Positions 9,248-20,843 of a stretch of 64,000 nt of DNA are shown in pieces. The position numbers and the translations under genes are program-made. Every line of letters starts with the position of its first letter. The stretch's first letter is position 1. The notes beneath the pieces were generated by a model. It did not search any database and had not been told where the DNA came from. It worked only from the letters and a program-made list of their open reading frames with translations. Origin of the DNA: Dietzia cinnamea NBRC 102147 (GTDB lineage: Bacteria; Actinomycetota; Actinomycetes; Mycobacteriales; Mycobacteriaceae); assembly GCF_001571065.1 (NCBI RefSeq), contig NZ_BCSW01000001.1, forward strand, positions 169,133-233,132. The letters are read 5' to 3'.

Positions 9248-9250
9248 GAT
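9245..9250 (+). promoter_or_regulatory. -10 hexamer, probable korAB promoter
   Basis: TATGAT matches the -10 consensus at five of six bases. It would give a 5' untranslated region of about 145 bases before the GTG at 9404. No clear -35 is seen, which fits a regulated promoter. Confidence 0.4.
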
Positions 9251-9403
9251 TGGGAGGAACACCCACGACCGCGGATTGCAACCTGTTACAGTTCCGGCAT
9301 TCCGGCCGTGGCCGCGGGCTGCGCCGTAAAAGGCGTACCGTCGATGGCCGTACGGGAGCCACGACGAGTCCCGATCATCACGACTTTCTGGAGGTCAGCA
9401 GCG

Positions 9404-11398
<1,995 letters not shown>

Positions 11399-11424
11399 CA
11401 CAGACGAGCGAGGAGAAGACCCCC

Positions 11425-12495
<1,071 letters not shown>

Positions 12496-12571
12496 GACCG
12501 AGCACTACCCGCGCCGCGTCCCGGGGACGTCGACAGCGCACGCACCACCGCTCACGGGGGCGGTCACCGGC

Positions 12572-13357
12572 TCACACGCGCCGCGTGACCGTCCCCGTGA
12601 CGCGTCCGCGGGTGTCCCACGTCCGTTCGACGACGTCGGCGACTCCGTGCTGGTCCACGCGGACCGCGGTCGTCGACCGGGTGCCGTAGATCCCGCCGAT
12701 GCGGACGAACCGCGCCGACAGGCGCCATTCGTGCGCCAGCGGTACGCCCGTGCGCGGCATCTTCCACGGTGCCGCGGGGCGGCGGTCGGCCAGCACGTCC
12801 ATCAGTGCCCCGGACCAGTCCGGGTCCTCCATGACGTCGGTGCCCACGAGCGTCCTCACGTCGCGGACCGCACCCACCACCTTGGGCCAGGGAGTGTCCA
12901 GCGAGGCGTTCGACAACCCGTGGACACCGGTGCCGAGGGCAACCGGGCCGCGGGTCGACCGGTTGGACGCCCACCACATCCGGTCGAGGTCCCCGGCGAG
13001 GAGGTTGACGCCTCCGTAGCGATCGAGATCGGCGACGACGTGGTGGGCGAACTCCGTGACCGGCACCGGCCCGGTGAGCGCACCGACCGGCAGCTCGCCA
13101 CGCGACGCCGGCGCGGGGATCGCCGGCCCGGGCTCGCGGACATTGGTGACCGCGGCGAACCGCCCGCCCGTCGCCAGTGCCATCCAGGTTCCACCGGCGG
13201 TGGCGTCCCGGCCGGCGACGACGTCCGCGACACCGTCGTGCTCCACCGTCCACTCGTGTAGCGGCTCGGTGGGCCGGGCGAGGTCCTCGTCCCGGTTGGC
13301 CACCACGATGAGCGGATAACGGGGGTGGACCCGTCGCGCGACCACGAGCATGCACAT
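12572..13357 (-). CDS. NRDE/TANGO2-family protein
   Basis: A 261-residue protein of the NRDE (TANGO2-like) family. It starts Met-Cys, placing the conserved nucleophilic Cys at residue 2 as in Ntn-type members, and has the name-giving N-R-D-E tetrad in V-V-A-N-R-D-E-D near residue 20, followed by R-P-T. The C-terminal I-Y-G-T-R-S-T-T motif is also typical of the family. The biochemical role is not settled; eukaryotic TANGO2 has been linked to lipid and heme handling. The gene is convergent with korB and, like it, absent from this place in M. tuberculosis. Confidence 0.8.
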   Translation of the reverse strand: MCMLVVARRVHPRYPLIVVANRDEDLARPTEPLHEWTVEHDGVADVVAGRDATAGGTWMALATGGRFAAVTNVREPGPAIPAPASRGELPVGALTGPVPVTEFAHHVVADLDRYGGVNLLAGDLDRMWWASNRSTRGPVALGTGVHGLSNASLDTPWPKVVGAVRDVRTLVGTDVMEDPDWSGALMDVLADRRPAAPWKMPRTGVPLAHEWRLSARFVRIGGIYGTRSTTAVRVDQHGVADVVERTWDTRGRVTGTVTRRV

Positions 13358-13363
13358 ACCCCC

Positions 13364-13369
13364 ACGGTA
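13364..13369 (-). promoter_or_regulatory. -10 hexamer of a probable leaderless promoter (NRDE gene)
   Basis: TACCGT on the minus strand, six bases before the ATG at 13357. Confidence 0.5.
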
Positions 13370-13414
13370 CGTCGACCTGCGACGAGGCAGCGCGCGGCGG
13401 GGACGCGCCCTGCG

Positions 13415-14002
13415 TCAGCCGGGCCAGTGCTCCGCGGGCACCCCGGCGGGTGGCGCGCCGATGTTCTGCGCCAGCCGCGCCCGCGCCCTGGCCGTGCCCA
13501 GTCGCAGCAGCGGGCCGCCGCCCTTCGACCCGACGTACGTCGTCCGGATGCCGACCCGCTCCAGCGCCGCACGCAGCGCGTCCCGGCGGGGGGCGTGGTG
13601 CTCCAGTCCGGCGTCGATGCCCAGCTCGACCACACCGGTATCGGCGACGTGTCCGGCGGTGAGGACCCAGATGCGCAGCGCCCCGGCCGAGGGGGTCCAC
13701 CCCTCCGGGACCGCGGTGACGGCACCCCGCCGCCAGCGGCGGACCACCGGCGTCAGCACCGACGTCCGAGCCGTGGAAACCGTGCACCGGCCGTCGGGAT
13801 CCGGTTCGGAGCGCACGGGATCCAGCCCCGCCTGCGTCAGGATCGTCTCGAACGCGTCCGCCCGCCACGCGGCGTCGAGCGCCACCGACACCTGAGCCAC
13901 TTCACCGGCCAGAGTGGACTGGCCGCGGGCGGCCAGGACGCCCTCGAGGTCCGAGGGGTCGGGGACATGGTCGTCCGCGGCGAAGAACGACAGCTGCGTC
14001 AC
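13415..14002 (-). CDS. Conserved actinobacterial protein (Rv3647c-like)
   Basis: A 195-residue protein with no recognised catalytic motif. It begins V-T-Q-L-S-F-F-A-A-D, has alternating hydrophobic/charged stretches and an R-W-R-R-G segment near residue 100, and lies between topA and cspA as Rv3647c does in M. tuberculosis. Start GTG 14002 is chosen over an in-frame ATG at 14047 because TAGGCT sits seven bases upstream. Cytosolic by composition. Function unknown. Confidence 0.75.
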   Translation of the reverse strand: MTQLSFFAADDHVPDPSDLEGVLAARGQSTLAGEVAQVSVALDAAWRADAFETILTQAGLDPVRSEPDPDGRCTVSTARTSVLTPVVRRWRRGAVTAVPEGWTPSAGALRIWVLTAGHVADTGVVELGIDAGLEHHAPRRDALRAALERVGIRTTYVGSKGGGPLLRLGTARARARLAQNIGAPPAGVPAEHWPG

Positions 14003-14009
14003 GGCTCCG

Positions 14010-14015
14010 AGCCTA
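14010..14015 (-). promoter_or_regulatory. -10 hexamer of a probable leaderless promoter (Rv3647c-like gene)
   Basis: TAGGCT on the minus strand, seven bases before the GTG at 14002; the same hexamer precedes the adenylate cyclase start. Confidence 0.5.
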
Positions 14016-14040
14016 CGGTCGGCCCCCGACACCGCCGACC

Positions 14041-14095
14041 CCGACACGGGCGCGAGGCCCCCGCCGCGAGCGCGGTGGGGGCCTCGTCGTGTCGG
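14041..14095 (-). terminator. Long hairpin terminator after cspA
   Basis: Nested stems: CCGACACG (14041-14048) pairs with CGTGTCGG (14088-14095), and inside it GAGGCCCCC (14054-14062) pairs with GGGGGCCTC (14077-14085). It begins 10 bases past the cspA stop codon. No U-tract, as is common in this group. Confidence 0.7.
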
Positions 14096-14105
14096 ACCTG
14101 ATCGG

Positions 14106-14309
14106 TCAGAGGGCGCGGACCTCCTGCGCCTGCGGCCCCTTCTGACCCTCGCCCACCTCGAACTCGACGCGCTGGTTCTCCTCGAGCGACTTGAAGCCGG
14201 TGCCCTCGATGGAGGAGTAGTGGACGAAGAGGTCGGCGGAACCGTCCTCGGGAGCGATGAACCCGTAACCCTTCTCCGCGTTGAACCACTTGACGGTGCC
14301 CTGTGCCAT
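14106..14309 (-). CDS. cspA: Cold-shock protein (CspA family)
   Basis: A 67-residue single cold-shock domain that binds single-stranded RNA/DNA as an RNA chaperone. Both nucleic-acid motifs are intact: K-G-Y-G-F-I (RNP1) and L-F-V-H-Y-S (RNP2), after the starting [10 protein letters not shown]. The length is standard. The ATG follows AAGGA about 11 bases upstream, and the preceding leader is long enough for cold-shock-type control, though no known leader structure is recognised. Position matches Rv3648c. Confidence 0.96.
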   Translation of the reverse strand: MAQGTVKWFNAEKGYGFIAPEDGSADLFVHYSSIEGTGFKSLEENQRVEFEVGEGQKGPQAQEVRAL

Positions 14310-14511
14310 GTTTACTGCGTTCCTTTTCCGTACTGCCAGGTGCGACTCGCGGGATGGCCGCGCGTGTCGGGCCGACGCCCCCGTTCACCGGCTGCCCGGT
14401 GGGCGGTTGTGACGACCGGCTCCAGTAGACCACGACAACAGCGGGAGGAGAACAGATCCTGGCACGTCGGTCCTCGGCCGGCGGCGAATCGACCGGCGGA
14501 GCGGATGCCTC

Positions 14512-14517
14512 TACGGT
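14512..14517 (+). promoter_or_regulatory. -10 hexamer of a probable leaderless promoter (helicase)
   Basis: TACGGT, six bases before the GTG at 14524. Confidence 0.5.
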
Positions 14518-14523
14518 CGAAGG

Positions 14524-16857
14524 GTGACGACTTTCGGACGCGAACTCCTGGGCCACCTGCTGGAACAGCTCCCGGCCGGTCCGTCGCCACTGACCCACGC
14601 TGCCGACCTGCCCGCCCGCGAGGCGCGGTACACCGACTGGCCCACCTGGGCCCACCCGGGCCTGGTCGACGAACTGCGCGCCCGGGGCGTGGACCGGCCC
14701 TGGGCGCACCAGGTCGCCACCGCCGAACACGCGCACGCCGGTCGACACGTCGTGGTGGCGACGGGGACCGCGTCCGGGAAGTCCCTCGGCTACCAACTGC
14801 CCGCGCTGAGCGCCCTCGCCGAGGACCGCAACGCCTGCGTGCTCTACCTGGCCCCGACCAAGGCTCTCGGGCAGGACCAGCTGTCGTCTGTGATCTCGCT
14901 GGTGGACTCGGTGCCCGGGCTCTCCCACATCGCACCGGCCTCCTACGACGGAGACACCCCGTCCGACGCCCGACCGTTCATCCGGGAGAACTCCCGGTGG
15001 ATCGTCACCAATCCGGACATGCTCCACCTGTCGATGCTCGGCAGGGCCCGTCAATGGACACGGATCCTGCGGGGACTCCGCTTTGTCGTCGTCGACGAAT
15101 GCCACTCCTACCGTGGTGTATTCGGCTCCAACGTCGCCCTGGTCCTACGACGGCTCGACAGGCTCGCCCGCGCCATGGGCGCGGCGCCGACCTTCATCCT
15201 GGCCTCCGCCACCACCTCCGACGCCGGGGCCGCCGCCACCACGCTGGTCGGCCGCGAGTGCGTGGAGGTGACCGACGACGCCTCGCCCCAGGGCGGCCGC
15301 ACCGTCGCCCTGTGGGAACCGCCGCTGATGGAGGGGTTGGCCGGCGAGCACGGCGCGCCCGTCCGCCGACCCGCGCCCGTCGAGGCGTCGGCGATCATGG
15401 CCTCCCTCGTCGCCGAGGGCGCGCGCACCCTGACGTTCGTCCGGTCCCGCGCCGGCGCCGAATCCACCGCGCTGCGCGCCCGCGAGCGCCTCGCCTCCGA
15501 ACACGGGGCGCGCGGACTCGAGCTCGCCGGCCGCATCGCCGCCTACCGCGCGGGCTACCTCGCCGACGACCGCCGCGAACTCGAACGCGGCCTCGCCGAG
15601 GGCGAGCTGGTGGGCGTGGCCTCGACGTCCGCGCTCGAGCTGGGAGTGGACATCTCCGGCCTCGACGCCGTGGTGAGCGCGGGGTTCCCCGGCACCATCG
15701 CCTCGTTCTGGCAGCAGGCCGGGCGCGCCGGGCGCCGCGGCCAGGGCGCGTTGGTCATGCTGGTCGCGCGCGACGACCCGCTGGACACTTACCTCGTCCA
15801 TCACCCCGAGGCCCTGCTGGGCAGGCCCGTCGAGGCCACCGTCACCGACCCCCGCAACCCCGTCCTGCTGGCCGGGCAGCTGCGGTGCGCCGTGAGCGAG
15901 CGGCCGATGTCGCACGACGAGGCGCGGGCCTGGGGCGCGACCGAGGTGCTCGAGGACCTCGCCGCGCGCCTCCTCGTGCGCCGCCGGCCCGCCGGCTGGT
16001 ACCCGGCCGCCGACGACCACACCCCGCACGCCGAGGTCGACATCCGCGGCACGGGCGGCGCGGAGGTGGTGATCGTGGACGCGGTGGACGGCCGGATGCT
16101 CGGCACTATCGACTCCGTCCGCGCCCGCTCGCAGGTCCACCCCGGCGCGCTGTACCTGCACCAGGGCGAGTCGTTCATCGTCGACGAACTCGACCTCGAC
16201 GAGGGACTGGCGTTGTGTCACCCCGAGGTGCCGGAGTGGACGACCTCCGCGCGAGAGCAGGTGTCGATCGACCTCATGGAGACGCTGGAGACGGTGCCGG
16301 CCGGGCCCGTGACCCTGTCGCTGGCGGACGTGGAGGTGACCACTCGGGTCACCGGCTATCAGCGGCGGTTGCGCGGCGGGGAGATCCTCGACGTGCCCCC
16401 ACTGGACCTGCCGGAGACGACCCTGGCCACGCGTGCGGTGGTCTACACGCTCACCCCGCAGCTCCTGCGCGTGGCCGGGCTCGAGGAGGCGGACTGGCCG
16501 GGGGCGCTGCACGCGGCCGAACACGCCGCGATCGGGCTGCTGCCCCTGGTCGCCACATGCGACCGCTGGGACATCGGCGGGGTGTCCACCGCCCTGCACC
16601 CCGACACCGGCCTGCCCACGGTCTTTGTCTACGACGGCTACGCCGGCGGGGCGGGCTTCGCCGAGCGGGGCTTCCGGCGCGCGACCCCGTGGCTGCGGGC
16701 GACCCTGGACGCGATCCGCGCCTGCGAGTGCGAGTCCGGCTGCCCTTCCTGCATCCAGTCCCCCAAGTGCGGAAACGGTAACGACCCGCTCTCCAAGCCG
16801 GGTGCGATCGCGCTGCTCACGGAGGTGGTGGGACAGCTCGCCGTGGTCGCCGGGTAG
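14524..16857 (+). CDS. DEAD/DEAH-box helicase with C-terminal four-cysteine domain (Rv3649-like)
   Basis: A 777-residue superfamily 2 helicase. Visible motifs: Walker A A-T-G-T-A-S-G-K-S (about residue 78-86), T-N-P-D-M-L (motif Ib region), D-E-C-H (motif II, a DEAH variant), S-A-T-T (motif III), and in the second RecA domain S-T-S-A-L-E-L-G-V-D and Q-Q-A-G-R-A-G-R-R (motif VI). The C-terminal part has C-E-C-E-S-G-C-P-S-C-I-Q-S-P-K-C, a cysteine cluster as in the DUF1998 domain of the Hrq1/MrfA group, which unwinds DNA 3'-5' and acts in crosslink repair in Bacillus. It lies just before the pilus locus, as in many actinobacteria. Confidence 0.9.
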   Translation: MTTFGRELLGHLLEQLPAGPSPLTHAADLPAREARYTDWPTWAHPGLVDELRARGVDRPWAHQVATAEHAHAGRHVVVATGTASGKSLGYQLPALSALAEDRNACVLYLAPTKALGQDQLSSVISLVDSVPGLSHIAPASYDGDTPSDARPFIRENSRWIVTNPDMLHLSMLGRARQWTRILRGLRFVVVDECHSYRGVFGSNVALVLRRLDRLARAMGAAPTFILASATTSDAGAAATTLVGRECVEVTDDASPQGGRTVALWEPPLMEGLAGEHGAPVRRPAPVEASAIMASLVAEGARTLTFVRSRAGAESTALRARERLASEHGARGLELAGRIAAYRAGYLADDRRELERGLAEGELVGVASTSALELGVDISGLDAVVSAGFPGTIASFWQQAGRAGRRGQGALVMLVARDDPLDTYLVHHPEALLGRPVEATVTDPRNPVLLAGQLRCAVSERPMSHDEARAWGATEVLEDLAARLLVRRRPAGWYPAADDHTPHAEVDIRGTGGAEVVIVDAVDGRMLGTIDSVRARSQVHPGALYLHQGESFIVDELDLDEGLALCHPEVPEWTTSAREQVSIDLMETLETVPAGPVTLSLADVEVTTRVTGYQRRLRGGEILDVPPLDLPETTLATRAVVYTLTPQLLRVAGLEEADWPGALHAAEHAAIGLLPLVATCDRWDIGGVSTALHPDTGLPTVFVYDGYAGGAGFAERGFRRATPWLRATLDAIRACECESGCPSCIQSPKCGNGNDPLSKPGAIALLTEVVGQLAVVAG

Positions 16858-16947
16858 AGGACCACCGCCAGACCTGTCCGCCCCCCGGCCCGGAACTCGC
16901 ACCGGCCCGGCCCCACGGCGGCCCCGGGTCTCATTTCGGGCCGGGTC

Positions 16948-17391
16948 TCACACCGGCCCGGCCCGCGCGATCGCCGACGCCGCTCGCGAGCCGAACACCC
17001 CGAGATCCACGTGCACCTCGGCCCGGGCCACCAGGTCGTGGCCGTCGACCGTGCACACCGGCAAGTCCGCGCCGTTCGCGGCAGCGATCCCGGACGCCGC
17101 CGTGCACGGGTCGAGGCCCTCGCGGAGCGCGTGCGCGCCGGCCAGTGCGGCCAGGTCCGCGGCGGATCGGGCGGCATGCGTGGCCACTGCCGCCCGTCCC
17201 ACCAACAGAACGGCCACGGCCAGCGCCAGGACGGCCGCCACCGCGAAGGCGGTCGCCACGGTCATGGCCCCCTCGTCGTCGTCACCCACCCGGCGCCACC
17301 CCGTGCGCACGGCTACGACGGCGCGTCGGCAGGCTGCCGCACTACGCCCCGTCACAGCACGACGCCCGGCCACGGCGCCACGCCCGGTCAT
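16948..17391 (-). CDS. Tad-locus secreted pseudopilin-like protein (Rv3654c-like)
   Basis: A 147-residue protein with an Arg/Thr-rich leader, a cleavable-looking G-A-M-T-V-A-T-A-F-A motif followed by one hydrophobic helix of about 20 residues, and a small extracytoplasmic domain with two cysteines (P-C-T-A and P-V-C-T). The motif resembles a type IV pilin leader but has Ala where pilins carry the +5 Glu. M. tuberculosis Rv3654c is secreted and has been reported to affect host-cell death. The ATG at 17391 overlaps the stop codon of the TadE-like gene (ATGA), so the two are translationally coupled. It is the last gene of the operon. Confidence 0.8.
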   Translation of the reverse strand: MTGRGAVAGRRAVTGRSAAACRRAVVAVRTGWRRVGDDDEGAMTVATAFAVAAVLALAVAVLLVGRAAVATHAARSAADLAALAGAHALREGLDPCTAASGIAAANGADLPVCTVDGHDLVARAEVHVDLGVFGSRAASAIARAGPV

Positions 17392-17750
17392 GGCGCAGCG
17401 CCCGGCTCGGCGCGCGCCACGGCCCGACCGCGTAACTCCACGCCGGGCAGGCCCCGCGCCGGCGCCACGACCTCGGCCGTGACGGCTCCCCCGCCGCCGA
17501 CGACCGAGACGTCGGCACCGGGCGCGGCAACCCGGCCGGCCGCCGTGCCCTCCTCCACCCCGGACATCGCGGCCACCCGCGCCGCCTCGCGGGCGGCGTC
17601 GACCATCCTGATCTGCGTCAACGCGGCGCCGGCACCGGCGGCGGCGAGCGCGACCACCACCACGAGGGAGGCGATCCCGAGGGCGGCCTCGACGGTCACC
17701 GACCCGTCGTCGCGGGCCGCCGCCGCGCGGAGCCGTCGCGGCACCGTCAC
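17388..17750 (-). CDS. tadE: TadE-like pseudopilin (Rv3655c-like)
   Basis: A 120-residue minor pilin of the Tad secretion system. It has a short basic leader, the pilin processing motif D-D-G-S-V-T-V-E-A-A with Glu at +5, one transmembrane helix (L-V-V-V-V-A-L-A-A-A), and a periplasmic domain with the A-A-R-E-A-A-R motif found in TadE proteins. The GTG at 17750 overlaps the stop codon of the upstream pilin gene (GTGA). Prepilin peptidase for it is not in the window. Confidence 0.82.
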   Translation of the reverse strand: MTVPRRLRAAAARDDGSVTVEAALGIASLVVVVALAAAGAGAALTQIRMVDAAREAARVAAMSGVEEGTAAGRVAAPGADVSVVGGGGAVTAEVVAPARGLPGVELRGRAVARAEPGAAP

Positions 17751-18016
17751 ACCGAGGTGTTGAGAGCCTGCTCGATGATGCCGCCGAGCGCGTCCGGGAT
17801 CGAGTCGCCGCTGACGACCGTGTACAGCACGGCCCCGAACGCCGCCGCGGCGATGGTCCCGACGGCATATTCGACGGTGGACATCCCCGCGTCCGCGCTG
17901 GTCGTCGCGTGGAATCGGCGATGCAGGGCGGAACGGGCGCGCGCCACCGCCGCCGTCGGGGTGGCGAGAGTCCGGGTGGCGAGGGTGGCGGTCTGATGGG
18001 TGTGGTGAGTGGACAT
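17747..18016 (-). CDS. Flp pilin-like protein (DUF4244, Rv3656c-like)
   Basis: An 89-residue protein and the likely major pilin of the locus. The leader ends D-A-G, followed by M-S-T-V-E-Y-A-V-G-T: Gly at -1 and the Glu-Tyr pair at +5/+6 are the hallmark of Flp pilins, and the hydrophobic helix follows directly. It lies 70 bases after the TadC-like gene, a gap that may hold its own promoter since pilins are usually made in excess. A GAAGGAGAAA ribosome site precedes the ATG. Confidence 0.85.
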   Translation of the reverse strand: MSTHHTHQTATLATRTLATPTAAVARARSALHRRFHATTSADAGMSTVEYAVGTIAAAAFGAVLYTVVSGDSIPDALGGIIEQALNTSV

Positions 18017-18085
18017 GCGGTTTCTCCTTCTTCACTGACCGGGGCGGCGTCTCCGCCCCGGAATCCGAGTGGCCGGCGGCGCTGC

Positions 18086-18778
18086 TCACGGCATGACCCC
18101 CGGCAGCATCCCGTCGGCCAGACCCACCACGACGGGGAGCACGCCAAGGCAGACGAACGCGGGCAGGAAGCACAGGCCGAGGGGCCCGGCCACGAGGACG
18201 GAGGCGCGCTCGGCGCGGGCGGTCGCGGCGGCGTCGGCCTCGGAGCGCATCCGTGCGGCGGCGTGCTCCAGCGCGGAGCGGACCGACCCGCCGCCGTCGC
18301 CCGCGCGGATCAGCACAGGAGCGACGGGGGCCAGCCGGGCGGCGCCCGGGACGTCCCGCCAGGCCTCGGCCGACGTCGCGCCTAGCCGCATGCGGGCGGC
18401 CGCCGCGCGCAGGGGTTCCGCGGCGTCGGGGTCGGAGTGCTCGACGGCGTCGGCGACCGCGGACAGTGCGTCCGGCGTGGGCAGGCCCGCGAGCAGGGCG
18501 ACCGCGAGCAAGTCCAGCAGGTGGGCGAGCACCTCGGTGTCGGCTGGGGCGTGGCGGCGCCGGGTGAGCGGGGCCACCAGGCGCACCACTGGACCGGCGA
18601 TGCGGCCCGTCAACGCCGCGGCCGCGGACGTCGCCACGCCGTGCGGGCGCCCCGGCGCCGCGTGCTGCCGAGCAGGCCCCGCGGGATCGGGGAGGACCGC
18701 GTCGAGTCTCTCGGCGGCCCGCGGGCGCCACGGCGCGATGCACACCGCGGCGGCGAGTAGGAGAACTGCCGGGCTCAC
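18086..18778 (-). CDS. tadC: TadC-like type II secretion system F domain protein
   Basis: A 230-residue inner-membrane platform protein for pilus assembly. Residues about 60-190 form the T2SSF helical domain (E-V-L-A-H-L-L-D-L-L-A-V-A-L-L-A-G and G-D-G-G-G-S-V), and two hydrophobic segments at the C-terminus and one at the N-terminus anchor it. GTG 18778 overlaps the stop of the TadB-like gene (GTGA), which favours it over an upstream in-frame start at 18850. It is the partner of TadB. Confidence 0.85.
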   Translation of the reverse strand: MSPAVLLLAAAVCIAPWRPRAAERLDAVLPDPAGPARQHAAPGRPHGVATSAAAALTGRIAGPVVRLVAPLTRRRHAPADTEVLAHLLDLLAVALLAGLPTPDALSAVADAVEHSDPDAAEPLRAAAARMRLGATSAEAWRDVPGAARLAPVAPVLIRAGDGGGSVRSALEHAAARMRSEADAAATARAERASVLVAGPLGLCFLPAFVCLGVLPVVVGLADGMLPGVMP

Positions 18779-19668
18779 CTGCCCGCCCCGCCCGCGATCC
18801 GGTCGGTCCACACCAGACCGGCCGCGAGGAGAACCGCCCCTGCCAGGCACAGGGCGCCGCCGAGTGTCCCGCCCAGCAGGACGCCCAGGGGGTCGGCTCC
18901 GAAACCCGCGCCGAGCAGCACGCCCAGGCCGGGCAGGGCGGTGAGGATGACGGCGGTGGCTCGGGGTCCGGCGAGGGTGGCGTGCGTCCGGACGGCGCGC
19001 TCGCGGCGGGAGGCCACGTCGGCGCGGAGACCGTCCACGACGTCGGCGAGCTCGACCCCGTGCCGGGTCGCGAGCAGCCAGGCCCCGGCGAGCTCGCCGG
19101 GGACACGGTCGCCCCCGAGGTCACGCTTCGAACCATCGGCGGTGGCCGCGGCGGCCGGACCGGTCGTGGTGGTCGCGGCGGGTCGCAGCGCCGCGGTGAC
19201 GTCGCCGCCCAGGCGGGCGTGCGATCCGGCGGCGGCGAGGATGTTCCCGACCTGCGGGTCGTGGGCAGCGGCCGCGTCAGCGGCCCGGCCGAGGGCGGCC
19301 CCCGGCCCGGCGCCCGCCCGGAGGGCGGAGGCGGCGTCGTCCAGCGCGCGCTCCCACGCGCCCAACCGCGTGAGGCGGCCGCGGCGTTCGGTGGCGCGGC
19401 CGTGCAGGTCGGCGGCGACACCGCCGAGCACCGCGGCCGCGCAGGCGTGCAGTGGTCCGGCGCCGACCAGGCCGACCAGCCCCGCCGCGACCGGCCACGA
19501 GAGGCTCGCCGGAACCTGCATGAGAAGGCCGCCCGCGGCCCGGACGGGCCCGCTGGGCTCACCGCGCGCGCCGATCGCGCCGGCATCGAGCGCCACCAGA
19601 CGGTCAGCCGCGCGCCCGCCCGGCCACACCAGCAGCGCGACGGCCACCAGCACCAGCGCGGCCGTCAT
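18775..19668 (-). CDS. tadB: TadB-like type II secretion system F domain protein
   Basis: A 297-residue inner-membrane protein of the pilus machine. It has hydrophobic segments at the N-terminus, near residue 60-80 and two near the C-terminus (A-V-I-L-T-A-L-P-G-L-G-V-L-L-G-A-G), enclosing the T2SSF domain with the D-A-A-S-A-L-R-A-G-A-G-P-G segment. ATG 19668 overlaps the stop of the ATPase gene (ATGA). It matches Rv3658c. Confidence 0.87.
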   Translation of the reverse strand: MTAALVLVAVALLVWPGGRAADRLVALDAGAIGARGEPSGPVRAAGGLLMQVPASLSWPVAAGLVGLVGAGPLHACAAAVLGGVAADLHGRATERRGRLTRLGAWERALDDAASALRAGAGPGAALGRAADAAAAHDPQVGNILAAAGSHARLGGDVTAALRPAATTTTGPAAAATADGSKRDLGGDRVPGELAGAWLLATRHGVELADVVDGLRADVASRRERAVRTHATLAGPRATAVILTALPGLGVLLGAGFGADPLGVLLGGTLGGALCLAGAVLLAAGLVWTDRIAGGAGR

Positions 19669-20843
19669 CGGACGCGCTCCGCGAGCATCGCGTCGAGGGC
19701 CGCACGACCGGGCACGTCTCCCCCGTCGGCACGCCAGGCCGGGTCCACCACGATCCCCTGTGCCTCGCGGCGCACCACCCCGATCGAGTCGACGCCGCGC
19801 ATCCCGTCGGGCAGGCGGCGCATGCCCACCACGACCCGCAGCGACGCGGCAACCTGGGCGGACAGCGCGGCGCGATCCAGACCGCCGAGGGCACCGAGCG
19901 CCTCCAGTCGCGCGGGCAGCTCGGTCGGCGAGTTGGCGTGGACCGTGCCCGCGCTCCCGTCGTGGCCGGTGTTGAGGGCGGCGAGCAGGTCGGCGACCTC
20001 GCCGCCGCGGACCTCGCCCACGGCGATGCGGTCGGGCCGCATGCGCAGCGCCTGCCGGACGAGGTCGGCCATCGTCACCTCGCCGGCGCCCTCGACGTTG
20101 CCGTGCCGCACCACGAGCCTGACGACGTGCGGGTGCGCGGGTCGCAGCTCGGGCGAGTCCTCGACACACAGCAGCCGCTCCGAGTCCGGGACCAGCCCCA
20201 GCAGCGCGGCGAGCAGTGTGGTCTTGCCGGAACCGGTGCCGCCCACGACGAGGTAGCCGACCCGGGCCGCGACGAGCGCGCGGAGCAGCGGCTCGGCGTC
20301 GTCGGGGACGGTGCCCGCGGCCACGAGCCGGTCGAACGTCGACTGCGCCGGCCTCGACACCCGTAGCGACAGGCACGTCCCGTCGACGGCGACCGGAGGA
20401 AGGACCGCGTGCAGCCGCCACGCCATACCGTCGCGCGACCGCACCACGCCGTCGGCCCAGGGGCGAGCGTCGTCGAGCCGCTGGCCCGCCCGCCCGGCCA
20501 GTCGCACCGCGAGCGCGCGCAGCTCGGCCTCGGTCGGCACCACGACGTCGGTCTCCTCGAGCCCCCGACCGCGATCGACCAGCGCGGGGCCCGGTCCGTC
20601 GACCACCACGTCGGTCACCCCGGGACTGGCGAGCAGCGCCTCGAGCGGCCCGGCGCCGGCGAGGTGCTCGCGGACGAGCCGGGCGGTGCGCAGCAGGTCG
20701 AGGTGCCCGTGCAGGACCCCGGATTCGGCCCGCACCGCGCGGACCACCTCGTCGGGCTCGGGATCCACGCCCAGGCCGGCGAGGCGCGCGCGGACGCGGT
20801 CGACCAGGTCGGCGGGCGGGGCGCCGGGGTCCTCAGCGCTCAC
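19665..20843 (-). CDS. tadA: TadA/CpaF-type secretion ATPase
   Basis: A 392-residue hexameric ATPase that powers Flp-type pilus assembly. The N-terminal domain precedes a complete motor: Walker A G-G-T-G-S-G-K-T-T-L (about residue 190), the Asp box C-V-E-D-S-P-E-L, Walker B M-R-P-D-R-I-A-V-G-E-V-R, and the His box H-D-G-S-A-G-T-V-H-A-N-S. I place the start at GTG 20843, which overlaps the end of the CpaE-like gene by 11 bases; longer frames upstream read Cys/Arg-rich nonsense. Matches Rv3659c. Confidence 0.93.
   Translation of the reverse strand: MSAEDPGAPPADLVDRVRARLAGLGVDPEPDEVVRAVRAESGVLHGHLDLLRTARLVREHLAGAGPLEALLASPGVTDVVVDGPGPALVDRGRGLEETDVVVPTEAELRALAVRLAGRAGQRLDDARPWADGVVRSRDGMAWRLHAVLPPVAVDGTCLSLRVSRPAQSTFDRLVAAGTVPDDAEPLLRALVAARVGYLVVGGTGSGKTTLLAALLGLVPDSERLLCVEDSPELRPAHPHVVRLVVRHGNVEGAGEVTMADLVRQALRMRPDRIAVGEVRGGEVADLLAALNTGHDGSAGTVHANSPTELPARLEALGALGGLDRAALSAQVAASLRVVVGMRRLPDGMRGVDSIGVVRREAQGIVVDPAWRADGGDVPGRAALDAMLAERVR

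Noticed and set aside
9014..9262. Minus-strand 82-codon frame upstream of korA
   Set aside because: No ribosome site or -10 at the right distance, Gly/Arg-rich product, and it covers the korA operator.
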